The notes: generated by a model not told the origin, from the letters alone. DNA of 38,179 nt from Sulfurovaceae bacterium (GCA_016744315.1 JADGER010000005.1:1-38179), one strand, 5' to 3'. Positions 25,290 to 34,187 are shown, numbered from the stretch's first letter. Program-made: numbers and translations.

Positions 25290-25535
25290 ATGGAAGAAAA
25301 AAAACAAAAATCAGTAACTCTCTATAGCTCTCCATCATGTATTTGGTGTACAAGAGCCAAAAACCATTTTAGAAAAAATGATATTAAGTTCCGCACTATA
25401 GATGTCACCAAAGACATCAAATCAGCCAACGATTGTGCCGCACAGGGTTGCCGTGGTGTCCCCGTAGTCAAAGTAGGCTCACTATGGATATGTGGTTTTG
25501 ACAAAGTCAAAATAGATAGGGCTTTGGGGATATAA
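25290..25535 (+). CDS. Glutaredoxin-like protein
   Basis: This 81-residue protein has the glutaredoxin fold: the active-site C-I-W-C after TLYSSPS, the cis-proline GVPVV and a final FDKVKIDRALGI helix. Additional cysteines (NDCAAQGC and WICG) are unusual for a classic glutaredoxin. It could be reduced by glutathione or by thioredoxin reductase; glutathione use is uncertain in this phylum. AGGGAAAAATA precedes the ATG. It lies between purE and the accessory ATPase genes; the first of these starts 11 bases after it. Confidence 0.85.
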   Translation: MEEKKQKSVTLYSSPSCIWCTRAKNHFRKNDIKFRTIDVTKDIKSANDCAAQGCRGVPVVKVGSLWICGFDKVKIDRALGI

Positions 25536-25546
25536 AGGGTAAAAAC

Positions 25547-26506
25547 ATGTCAGCAGAAATAGCACGATTTCAAAACTTCGCAAAGTTAAAAGATACGCAA
25601 ATAGCTTTTAACGATATAACTGTATTAGCTGGTAAACCTAGTACTGGCAAGAGTTATGTAATGAAATTTATGTATGCTATTGATGAAGCTAAAAAAATTA
25701 TAAGCAAAGATTCAAGCTATAATTTAACTTGGTATAACTTACTCACCTCAATATTCTCAAATATAAATCAAATTTCTTCTTATTTTAAATTTTCTAATAT
25801 AAACATTAAAATAGAAGTAATGCAAGATTTTATAACTGTTGATTCCAAAAAAGATCAGCCTAAATATATTGAAAATACCATTTTTGTTGAAACTCCTTTA
25901 ATCCTAGAATTTAAATCGTTTATGAATAGAATACAAGGAAAAACTCCTTATCATATAGAATCTTTGTTAAATATATTAGATACTGATTACTCTTTTACAG
26001 ATGAAGAACAAGATAAGTTTATTAAAGATTTTACTCAAAAATCAAAAGCTATTATTGGTGGAGATATAGAAAGTAGTGGAGATTCTTTTATCTTTAATAA
26101 AGAGGGTGGTCAAAATTATGACATTCTTAACGCCTCATCAGGCACAAAAAGCATAGGGTTACTTCAATATCTAGTTACAAATAAAGCATTAAAAAAAGGT
26201 TCTGTACTCTATTGGGAAGAGCCTGAAGTTCATCTTCATCCTGAGTGGCAACTCAAAATGGTAGATTTGTTTGTGGAGCTTATGAATGCAGGAGTGAAGA
26301 TAGTATTTTCTACGCATAGTCCTTATATGGCTGATTATCTCAATGCTATTTCTAAAAAACAAAAGTTTAGAGATAGGATTTCATTTAATGTTTTGGATGA
26401 AAAAGATGGCGTTGTGACCAATCATATTTTGGATGATGATAATTGGAATATTTTACAAAAAGAGTTAATGGATACCTTTGAGGATATTTTGTGGCAATAC
26501 CTATAA
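25547..26506 (+). CDS. AAA ATPase of pair 1 (OLD/RecF-like)
   Basis: The 319-residue protein has a Walker A of G29-x4-G34-K35-S36 (GKPSTGKS), a conserved FVETPL around 113-118, an ABC-like signature segment SSGTKSIGLLQYL, a Walker B-type strand ending Y222-W223-E224-E225-P-E, then HLHPEWQL, and a switch His257 in STHSPY. The Walker B aspartate is replaced by Glu. No TOPRIM or other nuclease domain follows; the protein ends after the ATPase. The family resembles OLD and other overcoming-lysogenisation-type ATPases. It is the most divergent of the three ATPases here. AAAGGG precedes the ATG, and the end overlaps pair 1's effector gene by 16 bases. Confidence 0.85.
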   Translation: MSAEIARFQNFAKLKDTQIAFNDITVLAGKPSTGKSYVMKFMYAIDEAKKIISKDSSYNLTWYNLLTSIFSNINQISSYFKFSNINIKIEVMQDFITVDSKKDQPKYIENTIFVETPLILEFKSFMNRIQGKTPYHIESLLNILDTDYSFTDEEQDKFIKDFTQKSKAIIGGDIESSGDSFIFNKEGGQNYDILNASSGTKSIGLLQYLVTNKALKKGSVLYWEEPEVHLHPEWQLKMVDLFVELMNAGVKIVFSTHSPYMADYLNAISKKQKFRDRISFNVLDEKDGVVTNHILDDDNWNILQKELMDTFEDILWQYL

Positions 26507-27030
26507 AATCTATCAAAGAGAAATGTTGTGATACGCATCTATCACCTTATAATATTATTGAGATGGATGATTTAGATAAAGATTCTACTTGTGATAAAGT
26601 GATAGAGTGTGAAGATAAATATATGTTAGTGGAAGAGAAGAGTATTACACTATCATTTTTAGATAACTGCTGTAGAGAATTAAATTTAAAACTTGATGAT
26701 TATAAATATACTAATGAAGAGAGTATATATCTAAAAATAAGTGAAGTAATAGAACTCATTCAGCCTATGAATATAGAAGTCAAAAGAAGAATTCTATCAG
26801 ATACTATTATAAATATGACAAATACATCAGCCAAAAAAGCAAGTAATACTACTGATATTTTAAATAAAAGATTTAATAATCAAAAAACGGCTAATATGAG
26901 TGCATTTTATCTCTATTGCAATAGTGGTACACCGATAGATGGTTTGATAAATAGATTATTAGCACTTTATAAAAAAACAATCTTTATAGAGTGTCAAACA
27001 CTCAAACGAAAATTAGAAGAAGGCTGTTAA
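26491..27030 (+). CDS. Putative PD-(D/E)XK-like effector of pair 1
   Basis: The 179-residue protein starts at GTG, 16 bases inside the upstream ATPase gene. A plausible nuclease core is C-D35-K-V-I, then V-E48-E-K50. Further on are LSDTIIN (102-109) and SAFYLYCNSG (137-146), which match segments in the other two effectors. PD is replaced by CD. I infer a divergent PD-(D/E)XK-type fold; the evidence is motif pattern only. Six cysteines, including CC pairs, are unusual. It ends at TAATG, overlapping the start of the next ATPase. Confidence 0.65.
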   Translation: MAIPIKSIKEKCCDTHLSPYNIIEMDDLDKDSTCDKVIECEDKYMLVEEKSITLSFLDNCCRELNLKLDDYKYTNEESIYLKISEVIELIQPMNIEVKRRILSDTIINMTNTSAKKASNTTDILNKRFNNQKTANMSAFYLYCNSGTPIDGLINRLLALYKKTIFIECQTLKRKLEEGC

Positions 27031-28055
27031 TGCAATTAGAGTTAAAAAATATAGGAATGATAAAAGAGGCTTCTGTAAAAATAGATGGTTTGACTGTGAT
27101 TGCTGGTGAGAATGATACTGGGAAGAGTACTTTGTCTAAGGCTCTTTATCTTATCATTAATAGTATGAGTATAGAAGAAAAAACAACTAAAGAGATATAC
27201 GAAACGAGTGATATTGTAAATTTAGGTAGAGTAAATAGTTATGGAAAAACGATTAAAAACAATATATTTTCAAAACAATCTTTTAATGAAATATCTTCTA
27301 TTAAACTCTTAGATAATGATAAAACTTTTGTCTATAAAGATAAAATGATAGAAGATACTATATATAAAAAAGATATTAAAATAGCTTCAACTTTATTTAT
27401 AGAGACTCCTTTAGTTTGGAATTTACAATATTTATTTAGAGCTTCTTCTGATATTCAATCACATCTAAAAATGGTTGGTAAAGATATAGATATTCCCTAT
27501 CCTTTCTTAATGAAAACTTTATATTTTGATCTTGTCACTAAAAATAAATTTTTAGAAGATTGGACAGATAAACATATAGAGGGTATTAAATCTCTTATAA
27601 ATGGTGAATTCAAAAAAGGTGATGATGGAATTTTTAGATTTCATCGTGAGGGTCAGAAACTTGACTTAATAGATATTGCAACAGGAATTAAGTATTTTGG
27701 AATCTTACAAGTTTTACTTAATAATAATCACTTAAATAGTTATAGCTTACTTATCTTAGACGAACCAGAAGTACATCTTCACCCAAAATGGCAGTTAGAA
27801 ATGGCTAAGATTATAGTCAATCTTGTAAAAAATGGGGTTAAAGTTGTTGTTAATTCTCATAGTCCTTATATGATAGAGGCTTTAGAACTTTATGCAAAAA
27901 AAGAAGACATAAATAGAAATTTTTATTTAGCAAAAAAAGAAGATGACTATTCTATTTTTTTAGATGTAAGTGATAATTTAGAACCTATTTATGAAACATT
28001 AGCAGAAGCTATTGAGACTTTAGAAGAACAATCTTTGGATAATTTTAAATGGTAA
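27030..28055 (+). CDS. AAA ATPase of pair 2 (OLD/RecF-like)
   Basis: I start at the ATG inside TAATG (27030), where the protein begins MQLELKNIGMIKEA; the frame upstream of it is inside the previous gene. It has 341 residues. The Walker A is G26-ENDT-G31-K32-S33, FIETPLV is at 123-129, IATGIKYFGILQVLL is the signature region, LLILDEPEVHLHPKWQL includes Walker B D244-E245, and the switch His277 is in NSHSPY. No nuclease domain is fused. The N terminus is nearly the same as that of pair 3's ATPase, including at DNA level, which points to duplication. Its stop overlaps the start of the effector gene by seven bases. Confidence 0.88.
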   Translation: MQLELKNIGMIKEASVKIDGLTVIAGENDTGKSTLSKALYLIINSMSIEEKTTKEIYETSDIVNLGRVNSYGKTIKNNIFSKQSFNEISSIKLLDNDKTFVYKDKMIEDTIYKKDIKIASTLFIETPLVWNLQYLFRASSDIQSHLKMVGKDIDIPYPFLMKTLYFDLVTKNKFLEDWTDKHIEGIKSLINGEFKKGDDGIFRFHREGQKLDLIDIATGIKYFGILQVLLNNNHLNSYSLLILDEPEVHLHPKWQLEMAKIIVNLVKNGVKVVVNSHSPYMIEALELYAKKEDINRNFYLAKKEDDYSIFLDVSDNLEPIYETLAEAIETLEEQSLDNFKW

Positions 28056-28576
28056 AATATCTTTATGATTATTTCAATCAAGATAAGTTTTTAGAAACAT
28101 TATCACAAGTAAGTGATAATATTTGTGAAGATAATGGAAAATTTTATATTAATTTTGATAAATTTAAAAAACCTTCTAATTGTTGCAATGTGACAAAAGG
28201 TATGAATAGCTTATCTAGTATAGATTCTTTATTAATTAATAAGAATGAAAATCATATTATTTTTGTAGAATTTAAAGATATGAATGATTTAGATGATATA
28301 AAAATATGGTTCAAAGACAAAGAATGTAGTATCAAAATAAAAATTCCTGATTCTATATTACTTTTAGGAACTTTTTTACAAGAAAATGGATATAGTTTTG
28401 ATGAATTTATGAAGATGAAAAAATCATTTTTTTATGTTTATAAAAATAGTAGTGCCAAACGAACTATCAATAACCATTTAAAGCATAGGTTTAGCAAATA
28501 TAATTTTTTACTAGAAAATATAAAAACGATAGAAAGTCAAGCTTATAGAAATAAATTTTTAGAGGACAACTCATGA
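28049..28576 (+). CDS. Putative PD-(D/E)XK-like effector of pair 2
   Basis: The 175-residue protein overlaps the upstream ATPase gene by seven bases (ATGGTAA). The proposed core is S-I-D59-S-L-L, then F-V-E74-F-K76. PDSILLLGTF (100-109) and SFFYVYKNSS (126-135) parallel the other two effectors. The tail is basic (RTINNHLKHRFSKYNF), as would suit nucleic-acid contact. No membrane segment or known toxin domain is seen. The gene is more AT-rich than glyQ or purE, as expected of an accessory gene. Confidence 0.68.
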   Translation: MVKYLYDYFNQDKFLETLSQVSDNICEDNGKFYINFDKFKKPSNCCNVTKGMNSLSSIDSLLINKNENHIIFVEFKDMNDLDDIKIWFKDKECSIKIKIPDSILLLGTFLQENGYSFDEFMKMKKSFFYVYKNSSAKRTINNHLKHRFSKYNFLLENIKTIESQAYRNKFLEDNS

Positions 28577-28600
28577 GCCAAATAATAAAGGTATTTTAAG

Positions 28601-29893
28601 ATGCAAATTCAACTAAAAAACATAGGAATGATAAAAGAAGCCAATGTCAAGATAGATGGCTTGACTGTGATTGCTGGAGAGAATAGTACAGGTAAAAGCA
28701 CGGTTGGTAAATTACTTTTTGCTATTATTAAATCTAGTAGTCGTTATAATGAAGATTTAGAAGAGAAAAAAGAAGATAGAATTATCTCGTTAGTAAGAGA
28801 AAACTATTTTGCAGTAAGAGAAGAGGTTGATTTTTCTGAAAATAGAGAATATCAACAACTTTTTTCTTCACATTCTTTTAGTAGAGATATTAGGCGAAAT
28901 GGAGAAGTTGCTATTGATGAAAGATTAGCATTTATCAAGGATAGCTCTTTATCAAAGATAGAAAAAAATCTACAAGAGATAAAAAATCTACTATTAGAAG
29001 ATTCTAATATAGAAGAGGCACAAGAAAGAGCCTTTAAAAAAGCATTGGTATCTGAATTTAAAGGTCAAATATCTACTCAAAATGATTTAGGTGAAATGAC
29101 ATCAATTAAAATTATTGAGGGAAAAAATAAAGTATTAGATATAGAACTATTAAATGATAAAGTTCAAAATTTCAATCTTTTAGATGAATTATCTTTTTCT
29201 GATGCTACCTTTATTGAAACACCTATTGTTATTCAATTAGCCAAAGCAATAGACTCTTCAAAAACATATTTTGAAGAGTCTAACCTTGATGATAGAATGC
29301 GTTCAATGAGCAGACCTGATGTACCTTTACATATTAAAGATTTAGATACCAAAATAAAGCTCTCAACTGATATAGCTGATTTGTTTGATGAGAGTGAAAA
29401 TATTCAAAAAATATTGGAAAATATATATTCAATCATAGATGGAGAGTTTAAATATAATAGAAAAGAGAGAGATTTTCAATATATTTCAAAAGACGGTAAA
29501 TCTTTTCCCAGTCTTAATACAGCTACAGGAATGAAAGCATTTGGTGTCATTCAATTACTTTTGCAAAATGCTATTATAAATAAAGACTTTTTATTAATTT
29601 TAGATGAACCAGAAGTACATTTACACCCAAAGTGGCAATTGAAATATGCTGAAATTATTGTTAAATTAGTTGAAAATAATATTAATGTTTTGGTTACTTC
29701 TCATAGTCCTTATATGATAGAGGCTTTAAAACGACATAGTGATAAAGAAAAATTACAACATAAAACTAATTTTTATTTGGCAGAAAACGGATATATAGAA
29801 GATAAAAATAAACTTCAAGAAATATATGAAAAACTTTCAGAGCCTTTTGATGAATTTGATAAAATGGATAGTGATATTTTAAATGGGATATAA
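28601..29893 (+). CDS. AAA ATPase of pair 3 (OLD/RecF-like, with insert)
   Basis: At 430 residues it is 90 longer than pair 2's ATPase. The N terminus (MQIQLKNIGMIKEANVKIDG) and Walker A (GENSTGKS, residues 26-33) are close to pair 2. The extra length lies between about 45 and 195, a charged helical region (DLEEKKEDR, LQEIKNLLLEDS) that is a likely coiled coil. FIETPIV is at 204-210, NTATGMKAFGVIQLLL is the signature, Walker B is D335-E336, and the switch His is in TSHSPY. AAAGGTATTTTAAG precedes the ATG, 24 bases after the previous effector. It overlaps its own effector gene by 11 bases. Confidence 0.88.
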   Translation: MQIQLKNIGMIKEANVKIDGLTVIAGENSTGKSTVGKLLFAIIKSSSRYNEDLEEKKEDRIISLVRENYFAVREEVDFSENREYQQLFSSHSFSRDIRRNGEVAIDERLAFIKDSSLSKIEKNLQEIKNLLLEDSNIEEAQERAFKKALVSEFKGQISTQNDLGEMTSIKIIEGKNKVLDIELLNDKVQNFNLLDELSFSDATFIETPIVIQLAKAIDSSKTYFEESNLDDRMRSMSRPDVPLHIKDLDTKIKLSTDIADLFDESENIQKILENIYSIIDGEFKYNRKERDFQYISKDGKSFPSLNTATGMKAFGVIQLLLQNAIINKDFLLILDEPEVHLHPKWQLKYAEIIVKLVENNINVLVTSHSPYMIEALKRHSDKEKLQHKTNFYLAENGYIEDKNKLQEIYEKLSEPFDEFDKMDSDILNGI

Positions 29894-30413
29894 ATATAAT
29901 TTAGAGTCTATTCTTTATACTGATTATCTTGATTGTAAATCTACATTGAAAACAACAAGTTTAGATGATAGAAATACGAGTACAAATTATTATTTATGCA
30001 ATGATGATAAACTGGAGGTTTTTGATTTTGATGATATTAAAGATAAGATAAATAAAGATAGTAAATCTCCTGATGCTATATATATACGAGATAAAAGTTT
30101 GTATATAGTTGAGTTTAAGAATCAAGACCCTTGTGCTATAGATTGCGAAGATTTAAGAGAAAAGTTTACTTTTGCAATAGATTTTTTTACGAATACCATT
30201 CAAAATATAAATGACTATAATTTTATTATTTGTTTAGTATATAAAAATCAAGGAGAACATAAACATTCTCAAAGGTATAAACAAGGTATTGGAAATAAAG
30301 CTTGTTGTACTTTAGAGGATGCAAATAAAAATGAATATAATAATTTTTATAGTCATATAATTACAAAAGATGTAAATTTTTATAAAAATAACTTTAAGGA
30401 ATTAAAATGCTAA
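29883..30413 (+). CDS. Putative PD-(D/E)XK-like effector of pair 3
   Basis: The 176-residue protein has the clearest nuclease-like core of the three: S-P63-D64-A-I-Y, then I-V-E77-F-K79-N. The later [12 protein letters not shown] and [12 protein letters not shown] segments match the other two effectors, and [14 protein letters not shown] supplies basic residues. Metal-dependent nucleases of this fold use the D and E-x-K to bind Mg2+. No experimental support is available here. The glyQ start codon and its ribosome-binding site (AAGGA) lie within the last codons of this gene. Confidence 0.72.
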   Translation: MGYKYNLESILYTDYLDCKSTLKTTSLDDRNTSTNYYLCNDDKLEVFDFDDIKDKINKDSKSPDAIYIRDKSLYIVEFKNQDPCAIDCEDLREKFTFAIDFFTNTIQNINDYNFIICLVYKNQGEHKHSQRYKQGIGNKACCTLEDANKNEYNNFYSHIITKDVNFYKNNFKELKC

Positions 30414-31288
30414 CATTCAGTCAAATACTACTAAAACTACAACAATACTGGGCAGACCAAGGCTGTAATATCGTACAACCGTATGATATTCCAGCAGGGG
30501 CAGGGACTTTTCATCCTGCTACACTTTTACGCTCTCTTGATGCTAAGCCTTGGAGTACTGCTTATGTGGCTCCATCTAGAAGACCAACAGATGGACGATA
30601 TGGGGAAAATCCTAATAGATTAGGAGCGTATTATCAATTTCAGGCTCTTATCAAACCAAGTCCTGATAATATTCAAGAGCTTTATTTGAAATCTTTAGAA
30701 TATTTGGGTCTTAATCTTCAAGAACACGATATTCGTTTTGTAGAAGATAACTGGGAATCTCCAACACTTGGTGCTTGGGGACTTGGTTGGGAAGTTTGGC
30801 TTGATGGAATGGAAGTGACTCAATTTACATATTTTCAACAAGTTGGAGGTATTGCTTGTGACCCTGTAGCTGTGGAGATTACTTATGGTACAGAGAGATT
30901 GGCGATGTATCTTCAAGGTGTGGAGAGTGTCTTTGATATTGTGTGGAATGAGCATAATGGCAAAGTGACAACTTATGCAGATGTACACAAAGAGAGTGAG
31001 TATGAGTTTAGTAAATATCACTTTGAGGTAGCTACTGTGGAGAAACTTTTAAAAGACTTTGAAGATGCTTCTAATGAGTGTAAGCTTTGTATAGAAAATG
31101 AATTACCACTTCCTGCGTATGACCAGTGTATGATGGCTTCTCATGCGTTTAATGTATTGGATGCTCGAAAGGCTATATCTCAAGCTCAGAGACAAAATTA
31201 TATATTGAAAGTAAGAGAGTTATCTATAGGGTGTGCAAAGCTTTATAAAGCCCAAGAAGAGCAGAGAAATCATAGAGTTAAGGGCTAA
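30407..31288 (+). CDS. glyQ: Glycyl-tRNA synthetase alpha subunit
   Basis: GlyQ is the catalytic half of the heterotetrameric bacterial glycyl-tRNA synthetase; GlyS (beta) is not in the window. The 293-residue protein has the N-terminal [17 protein letters not shown] and [11 protein letters not shown], and the motif-2-like [12 protein letters not shown], typical of the family. It starts seven bases inside the last accessory gene, with AAGGA at 30396-30400, so its translation is probably coupled to the accessory genes. A perfect hairpin follows at 31304. It is essential in bacteria. Confidence 0.97.
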   Translation: MLTFSQILLKLQQYWADQGCNIVQPYDIPAGAGTFHPATLLRSLDAKPWSTAYVAPSRRPTDGRYGENPNRLGAYYQFQALIKPSPDNIQELYLKSLEYLGLNLQEHDIRFVEDNWESPTLGAWGLGWEVWLDGMEVTQFTYFQQVGGIACDPVAVEITYGTERLAMYLQGVESVFDIVWNEHNGKVTTYADVHKESEYEFSKYHFEVATVEKLLKDFEDASNECKLCIENELPLPAYDQCMMASHAFNVLDARKAISQAQRQNYILKVRELSIGCAKLYKAQEEQRNHRVKG

Positions 31289-31303
31289 AATACTCTATGA
31301 ATT

Positions 31304-31320
31304 GGTGGGATATTCCCACC
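31304..31320. terminator. Hairpin copy 2 (GGTGGGA arms), between glyQ and nhaD
   Basis: GGTGGGA-TAT-TCCCACC has the same 7-bp arms as the copy at 25255. It lies between the convergent ends of glyQ and nhaD, and could act as a shared bidirectional terminator. The nhaD stop is 7 bases away. Confidence 0.55.
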
Positions 31321-31326
31321 ATACTC

Positions 31327-32682
31327 CTAATAAATTCCTAATATTTGAAATTGTACATACCAAATTGCTACAGATACTATGTATCCAATCAAAACAGTCC
31401 ATGCCAATTTCATATGTGCCCCAAAGGTATAAATACCATGGAGTTTACCCATAACACCAACACCTGCTGCTGAACCAAATGAGATAAGTGATCCACCAAC
31501 ACCTGCTGTAAGTGTTACAAGCATCCATTGTGAATGAGCATCAACACCCATATCAGGACTAGATTTAAGAACTGCCGACATTACAGGAACATTATCTACA
31601 ATAGCTGATAAGAATCCAACTCCAATATTTACAGTTGTTGCACCAAATTGACTATAAAGTGCTGTAAAGTACTCCAAGAATCCAAGGAAATGAAGCCCAC
31701 CAACAGCAGCAAGGATACCAAAGAAGAAGAGTAAAGTATCATTTTCTATCTTTGATATAAAAGAAAATACATTTACTTCAGGACACTCTACGCCTTCATT
31801 ATCATATCGAGTCTTTTTACTCATTTGATACACATAGAGCTTAAGTATTGCTAAACCAAACATCATACCCCACATAGCTGGAAGATGAAGGACTTGATGA
31901 GACATTACTGCTGAAAAGATAGTAAATCCAAAGAGACCCATAATTACTTTACCACCAGGAGCTATAGCAACTTTTTCTTCATTATCTGCAAATGGTGGAT
32001 TCCCCTCAGGGATAAAACGACTAAGAAAGAATGCTGTTACAATCCAACCTAAAAAAGATGCAGGAAAGAGATAAAGAAAATCAACAAAAGATCCTTTACC
32101 ATCAACCCATACCATAAGCGTTGTAATATCTCCAAATGGACTCCAAGCACCACCTGCATTTGCTGCAACTACTATATTAACTGCTGAAGGAACAATAAAA
32201 GCTTTATTTGTCTTATCAATAGTAATAAGTACTGTTGACAAAATAAGAGCTGTTGTTAAATTATCTGCTATAGGAGAGATAAAAAAGGCTAATAAACCTG
32301 TTATCCAAAAAAGCTTTTTATAATCATAGCCTTTAGAAACAAGATTATATCTTAGAGCAGAAAATACCTGACGGTCTATCATTGCTTCTATATATGTCAT
32401 TGCGACAAATAAGAAGAAGAAGATACCTGCAATTTCAATAATAAGTATCTCTATTTCATGATGAAGATGCGTCTGTTCTGCTGAGGCAACACCATCTATT
32501 GCGGGATATGTAACAGCAATAAAGAAACCTATAAGCATAAAAATAAGCGTACCTGCAAAAAGTGCTGGTTTGGCTTTATTAATATGGTACTTATCTTCCA
32601 TTGCTATAAAGTAATATGCTACTACAAATATAACCAGAGAGGCAAGACCCACCCAAGTCATTGTTAAATCTAATCCATGCAT
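31327..32682 (-). CDS. nhaD: NhaD-type Na+/H+ antiporter
   Basis: This 451-residue inner-membrane protein has about 11-12 hydrophobic segments and belongs to the ion-transporter (IT) superfamily, NhaD group. The family's conserved ADNLTTALI segment (ISPIADNLTTALILS) and DNVPVM (AIVDNVPVMSAVL) are present, as are NAGGAWSPFGDITTLMVW near the centre. It exchanges Na+ for H+. It ends convergently with glyQ. AAAAAGGA precedes the ATG; a 52-base gap separates it from nadB upstream. Confidence 0.93.
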   Translation of the reverse strand: MHGLDLTMTWVGLASLVIFVVAYYFIAMEDKYHINKAKPALFAGTLIFMLIGFFIAVTYPAIDGVASAEQTHLHHEIEILIIEIAGIFFFLFVAMTYIEAMIDRQVFSALRYNLVSKGYDYKKLFWITGLLAFFISPIADNLTTALILSTVLITIDKTNKAFIVPSAVNIVVAANAGGAWSPFGDITTLMVWVDGKGSFVDFLYLFPASFLGWIVTAFFLSRFIPEGNPPFADNEEKVAIAPGGKVIMGLFGFTIFSAVMSHQVLHLPAMWGMMFGLAILKLYVYQMSKKTRYDNEGVECPEVNVFSFISKIENDTLLFFFGILAAVGGLHFLGFLEYFTALYSQFGATTVNIGVGFLSAIVDNVPVMSAVLKSSPDMGVDAHSQWMLVTLTAGVGGSLISFGSAAGVGVMGKLHGIYTFGAHMKLAWTVLIGYIVSVAIWYVQFQILGIY

Positions 32683-32734
32683 TCTAAAACCATCCTTTTT
32701 ATTGTGTTTTGTTGTCTACTTCATAAGACAAATT

Positions 32735-34183
32735 TTACTCTATATAATGTGTACCCAAAGAGTCTGATCTAGCTAATGCTGCCTCTACGATAGCACTTGC
32801 TGTATTCAAACGAAGTTCCAAAAGTCGTCCAATCTCTCTATTTTTCATATCATAGATAAGATTTTTTGCCTCATGAAGTCCCTCTTTGGTACGAATAATA
32901 CCAATATCATCCCACATTATTTTCCGTAATCTCTGCTTATAACTTTTATCATTTTCTTTGTGGAGTATATTACCGTAATCTTTATCAAAATTTGGTACTT
33001 TATAGACCTGCTCTGTTTGATTTAAAATAAAATCTACAGTTCGTTTTGCAAAAACAACTCCCTCAAGTAGAGAATTAGATGCCAAACGGTTGGCTCCATG
33101 TACACCTGTAGAAGCTGCTTCACCTATAACAAAAAGTCCTTGCATACCTTCTATTCTTCCATAAGTATCACTTTTGATACCTCCTACAGCATAATGAAAT
33201 GCTGGAGAAATAGGAACTTTATCTTGTGGAAAATAATAGCCAAGAGCTTCAAAAGTTTGTGTAATATTAGGAAATCTTTGTTGGAATATTTTTTCATCAA
33301 ACATAGAAAAATCCAAATATACTTCTTCGCCTTTATGCTTTCGTTTATAATCAAAAATTGCTCTTGATACAATATCACGACTTGCTAATTCACCTCTAGG
33401 GTCATAATCAAACAAAAATCGTTCCCCTTGCTTATTCACAATATGGGCACCTTCACCACGCAGTGCTTCTGTGAGAAGTAATTTTCTTGCATAGGGTGTT
33501 TTAACAAATACTGTTGGATGAAATTGCATCATTTCCATATCAGCTAATGCTATTCCTTTTTCTACACAGATTCCATGAATATCCGCACTAATTGTTCGTG
33601 AGTTTGTATTAAACTGATAAAGTGAGCCTACACCACCAGAAGCAATAATCACATTATCTGCCAAAATAGTGGTAGGTTTGTAGTTTACTGTAGCTTTCAC
33701 CCCATAACATCTACCATTTTGAATAAGTAAATCATACACAAGCGTATTTCTTTGGAGTCTATGCTTGTTTTGTACCATCATAAAATAGTGCATATACCGT
33801 CCTGTAGCATCACCACCTGCATGGATAATACGCGGTGAAGAGTGAGCAGCCTCTTTGGTATAAAGGATATTCCCTGCACTATCTTTATCAAACTCCATTC
33901 CCATAGAGATAATATTATCTGTTGTCTCTATGCTTGTACGACTCATAATCTCTACAGCTTTAGGATCATTATGAAAAGAACCTGCAATCATTGTGTCTTG
34001 AACATGCAGAGGAATATCTGCTTCATCAAGTGCTGTAACCATACCACCTTGAGCATAAAAGGAATTACATTCCCAAGGAACATCTTTACAAACAACCAAG
34101 ACTTTTTTACTAGAGGGCAGATTCATAGCTGCATAAAGACCTGCTACACCTGCACCAATAATAAGTACATCATATTTTTCCAA
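32735..34183 (-). CDS. nadB: L-aspartate oxidase
   Basis: NadB oxidises aspartate to iminoaspartate for quinolinate and NAD synthesis. The 482-residue protein has FAD motif GAGVAGLYAA near the N terminus, SFYAQGGMVTAL, and HGANRLASNSLLE (substrate and FAD region) near residue 360. The start is a TTG at 34183 with AAGG seven bases upstream, overlapping the stop of the small lipoprotein gene. Coupling with that lipoprotein is likely. Confidence 0.96.
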   Translation of the reverse strand: MEKYDVLIIGAGVAGLYAAMNLPSSKKVLVVCKDVPWECNSFYAQGGMVTALDEADIPLHVQDTMIAGSFHNDPKAVEIMSRTSIETTDNIISMGMEFDKDSAGNILYTKEAAHSSPRIIHAGGDATGRYMHYFMMVQNKHRLQRNTLVYDLLIQNGRCYGVKATVNYKPTTILADNVIIASGGVGSLYQFNTNSRTISADIHGICVEKGIALADMEMMQFHPTVFVKTPYARKLLLTEALRGEGAHIVNKQGERFLFDYDPRGELASRDIVSRAIFDYKRKHKGEEVYLDFSMFDEKIFQQRFPNITQTFEALGYYFPQDKVPISPAFHYAVGGIKSDTYGRIEGMQGLFVIGEAASTGVHGANRLASNSLLEGVVFAKRTVDFILNQTEQVYKVPNFDKDYGNILHKENDKSYKQRLRKIMWDDIGIIRTKEGLHEAKNLIYDMKNREIGRLLELRLNTASAIVEAALARSDSLGTHYIE

Positions 34184-34187
34184 ATAT

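Noticed and set aside
27000-27030. Upstream ATG at 26991 for ATPase 2
   Set aside because: It adds 13 residues encoded inside the preceding gene. The TAATG overlap start gives an N terminus matching ATPase 3.
25547-30413. Restriction-modification or toxin-antitoxin locus
   Set aside because: No methyltransferase, specificity subunit, known toxin fold or antitoxin-type regulator is visible.
31233-31454. Plus-strand frame between glyQ and nhaD
   Set aside because: It lies in other frames of glyQ and nhaD and spans the hairpin. No homology or ribosome-binding site was seen.
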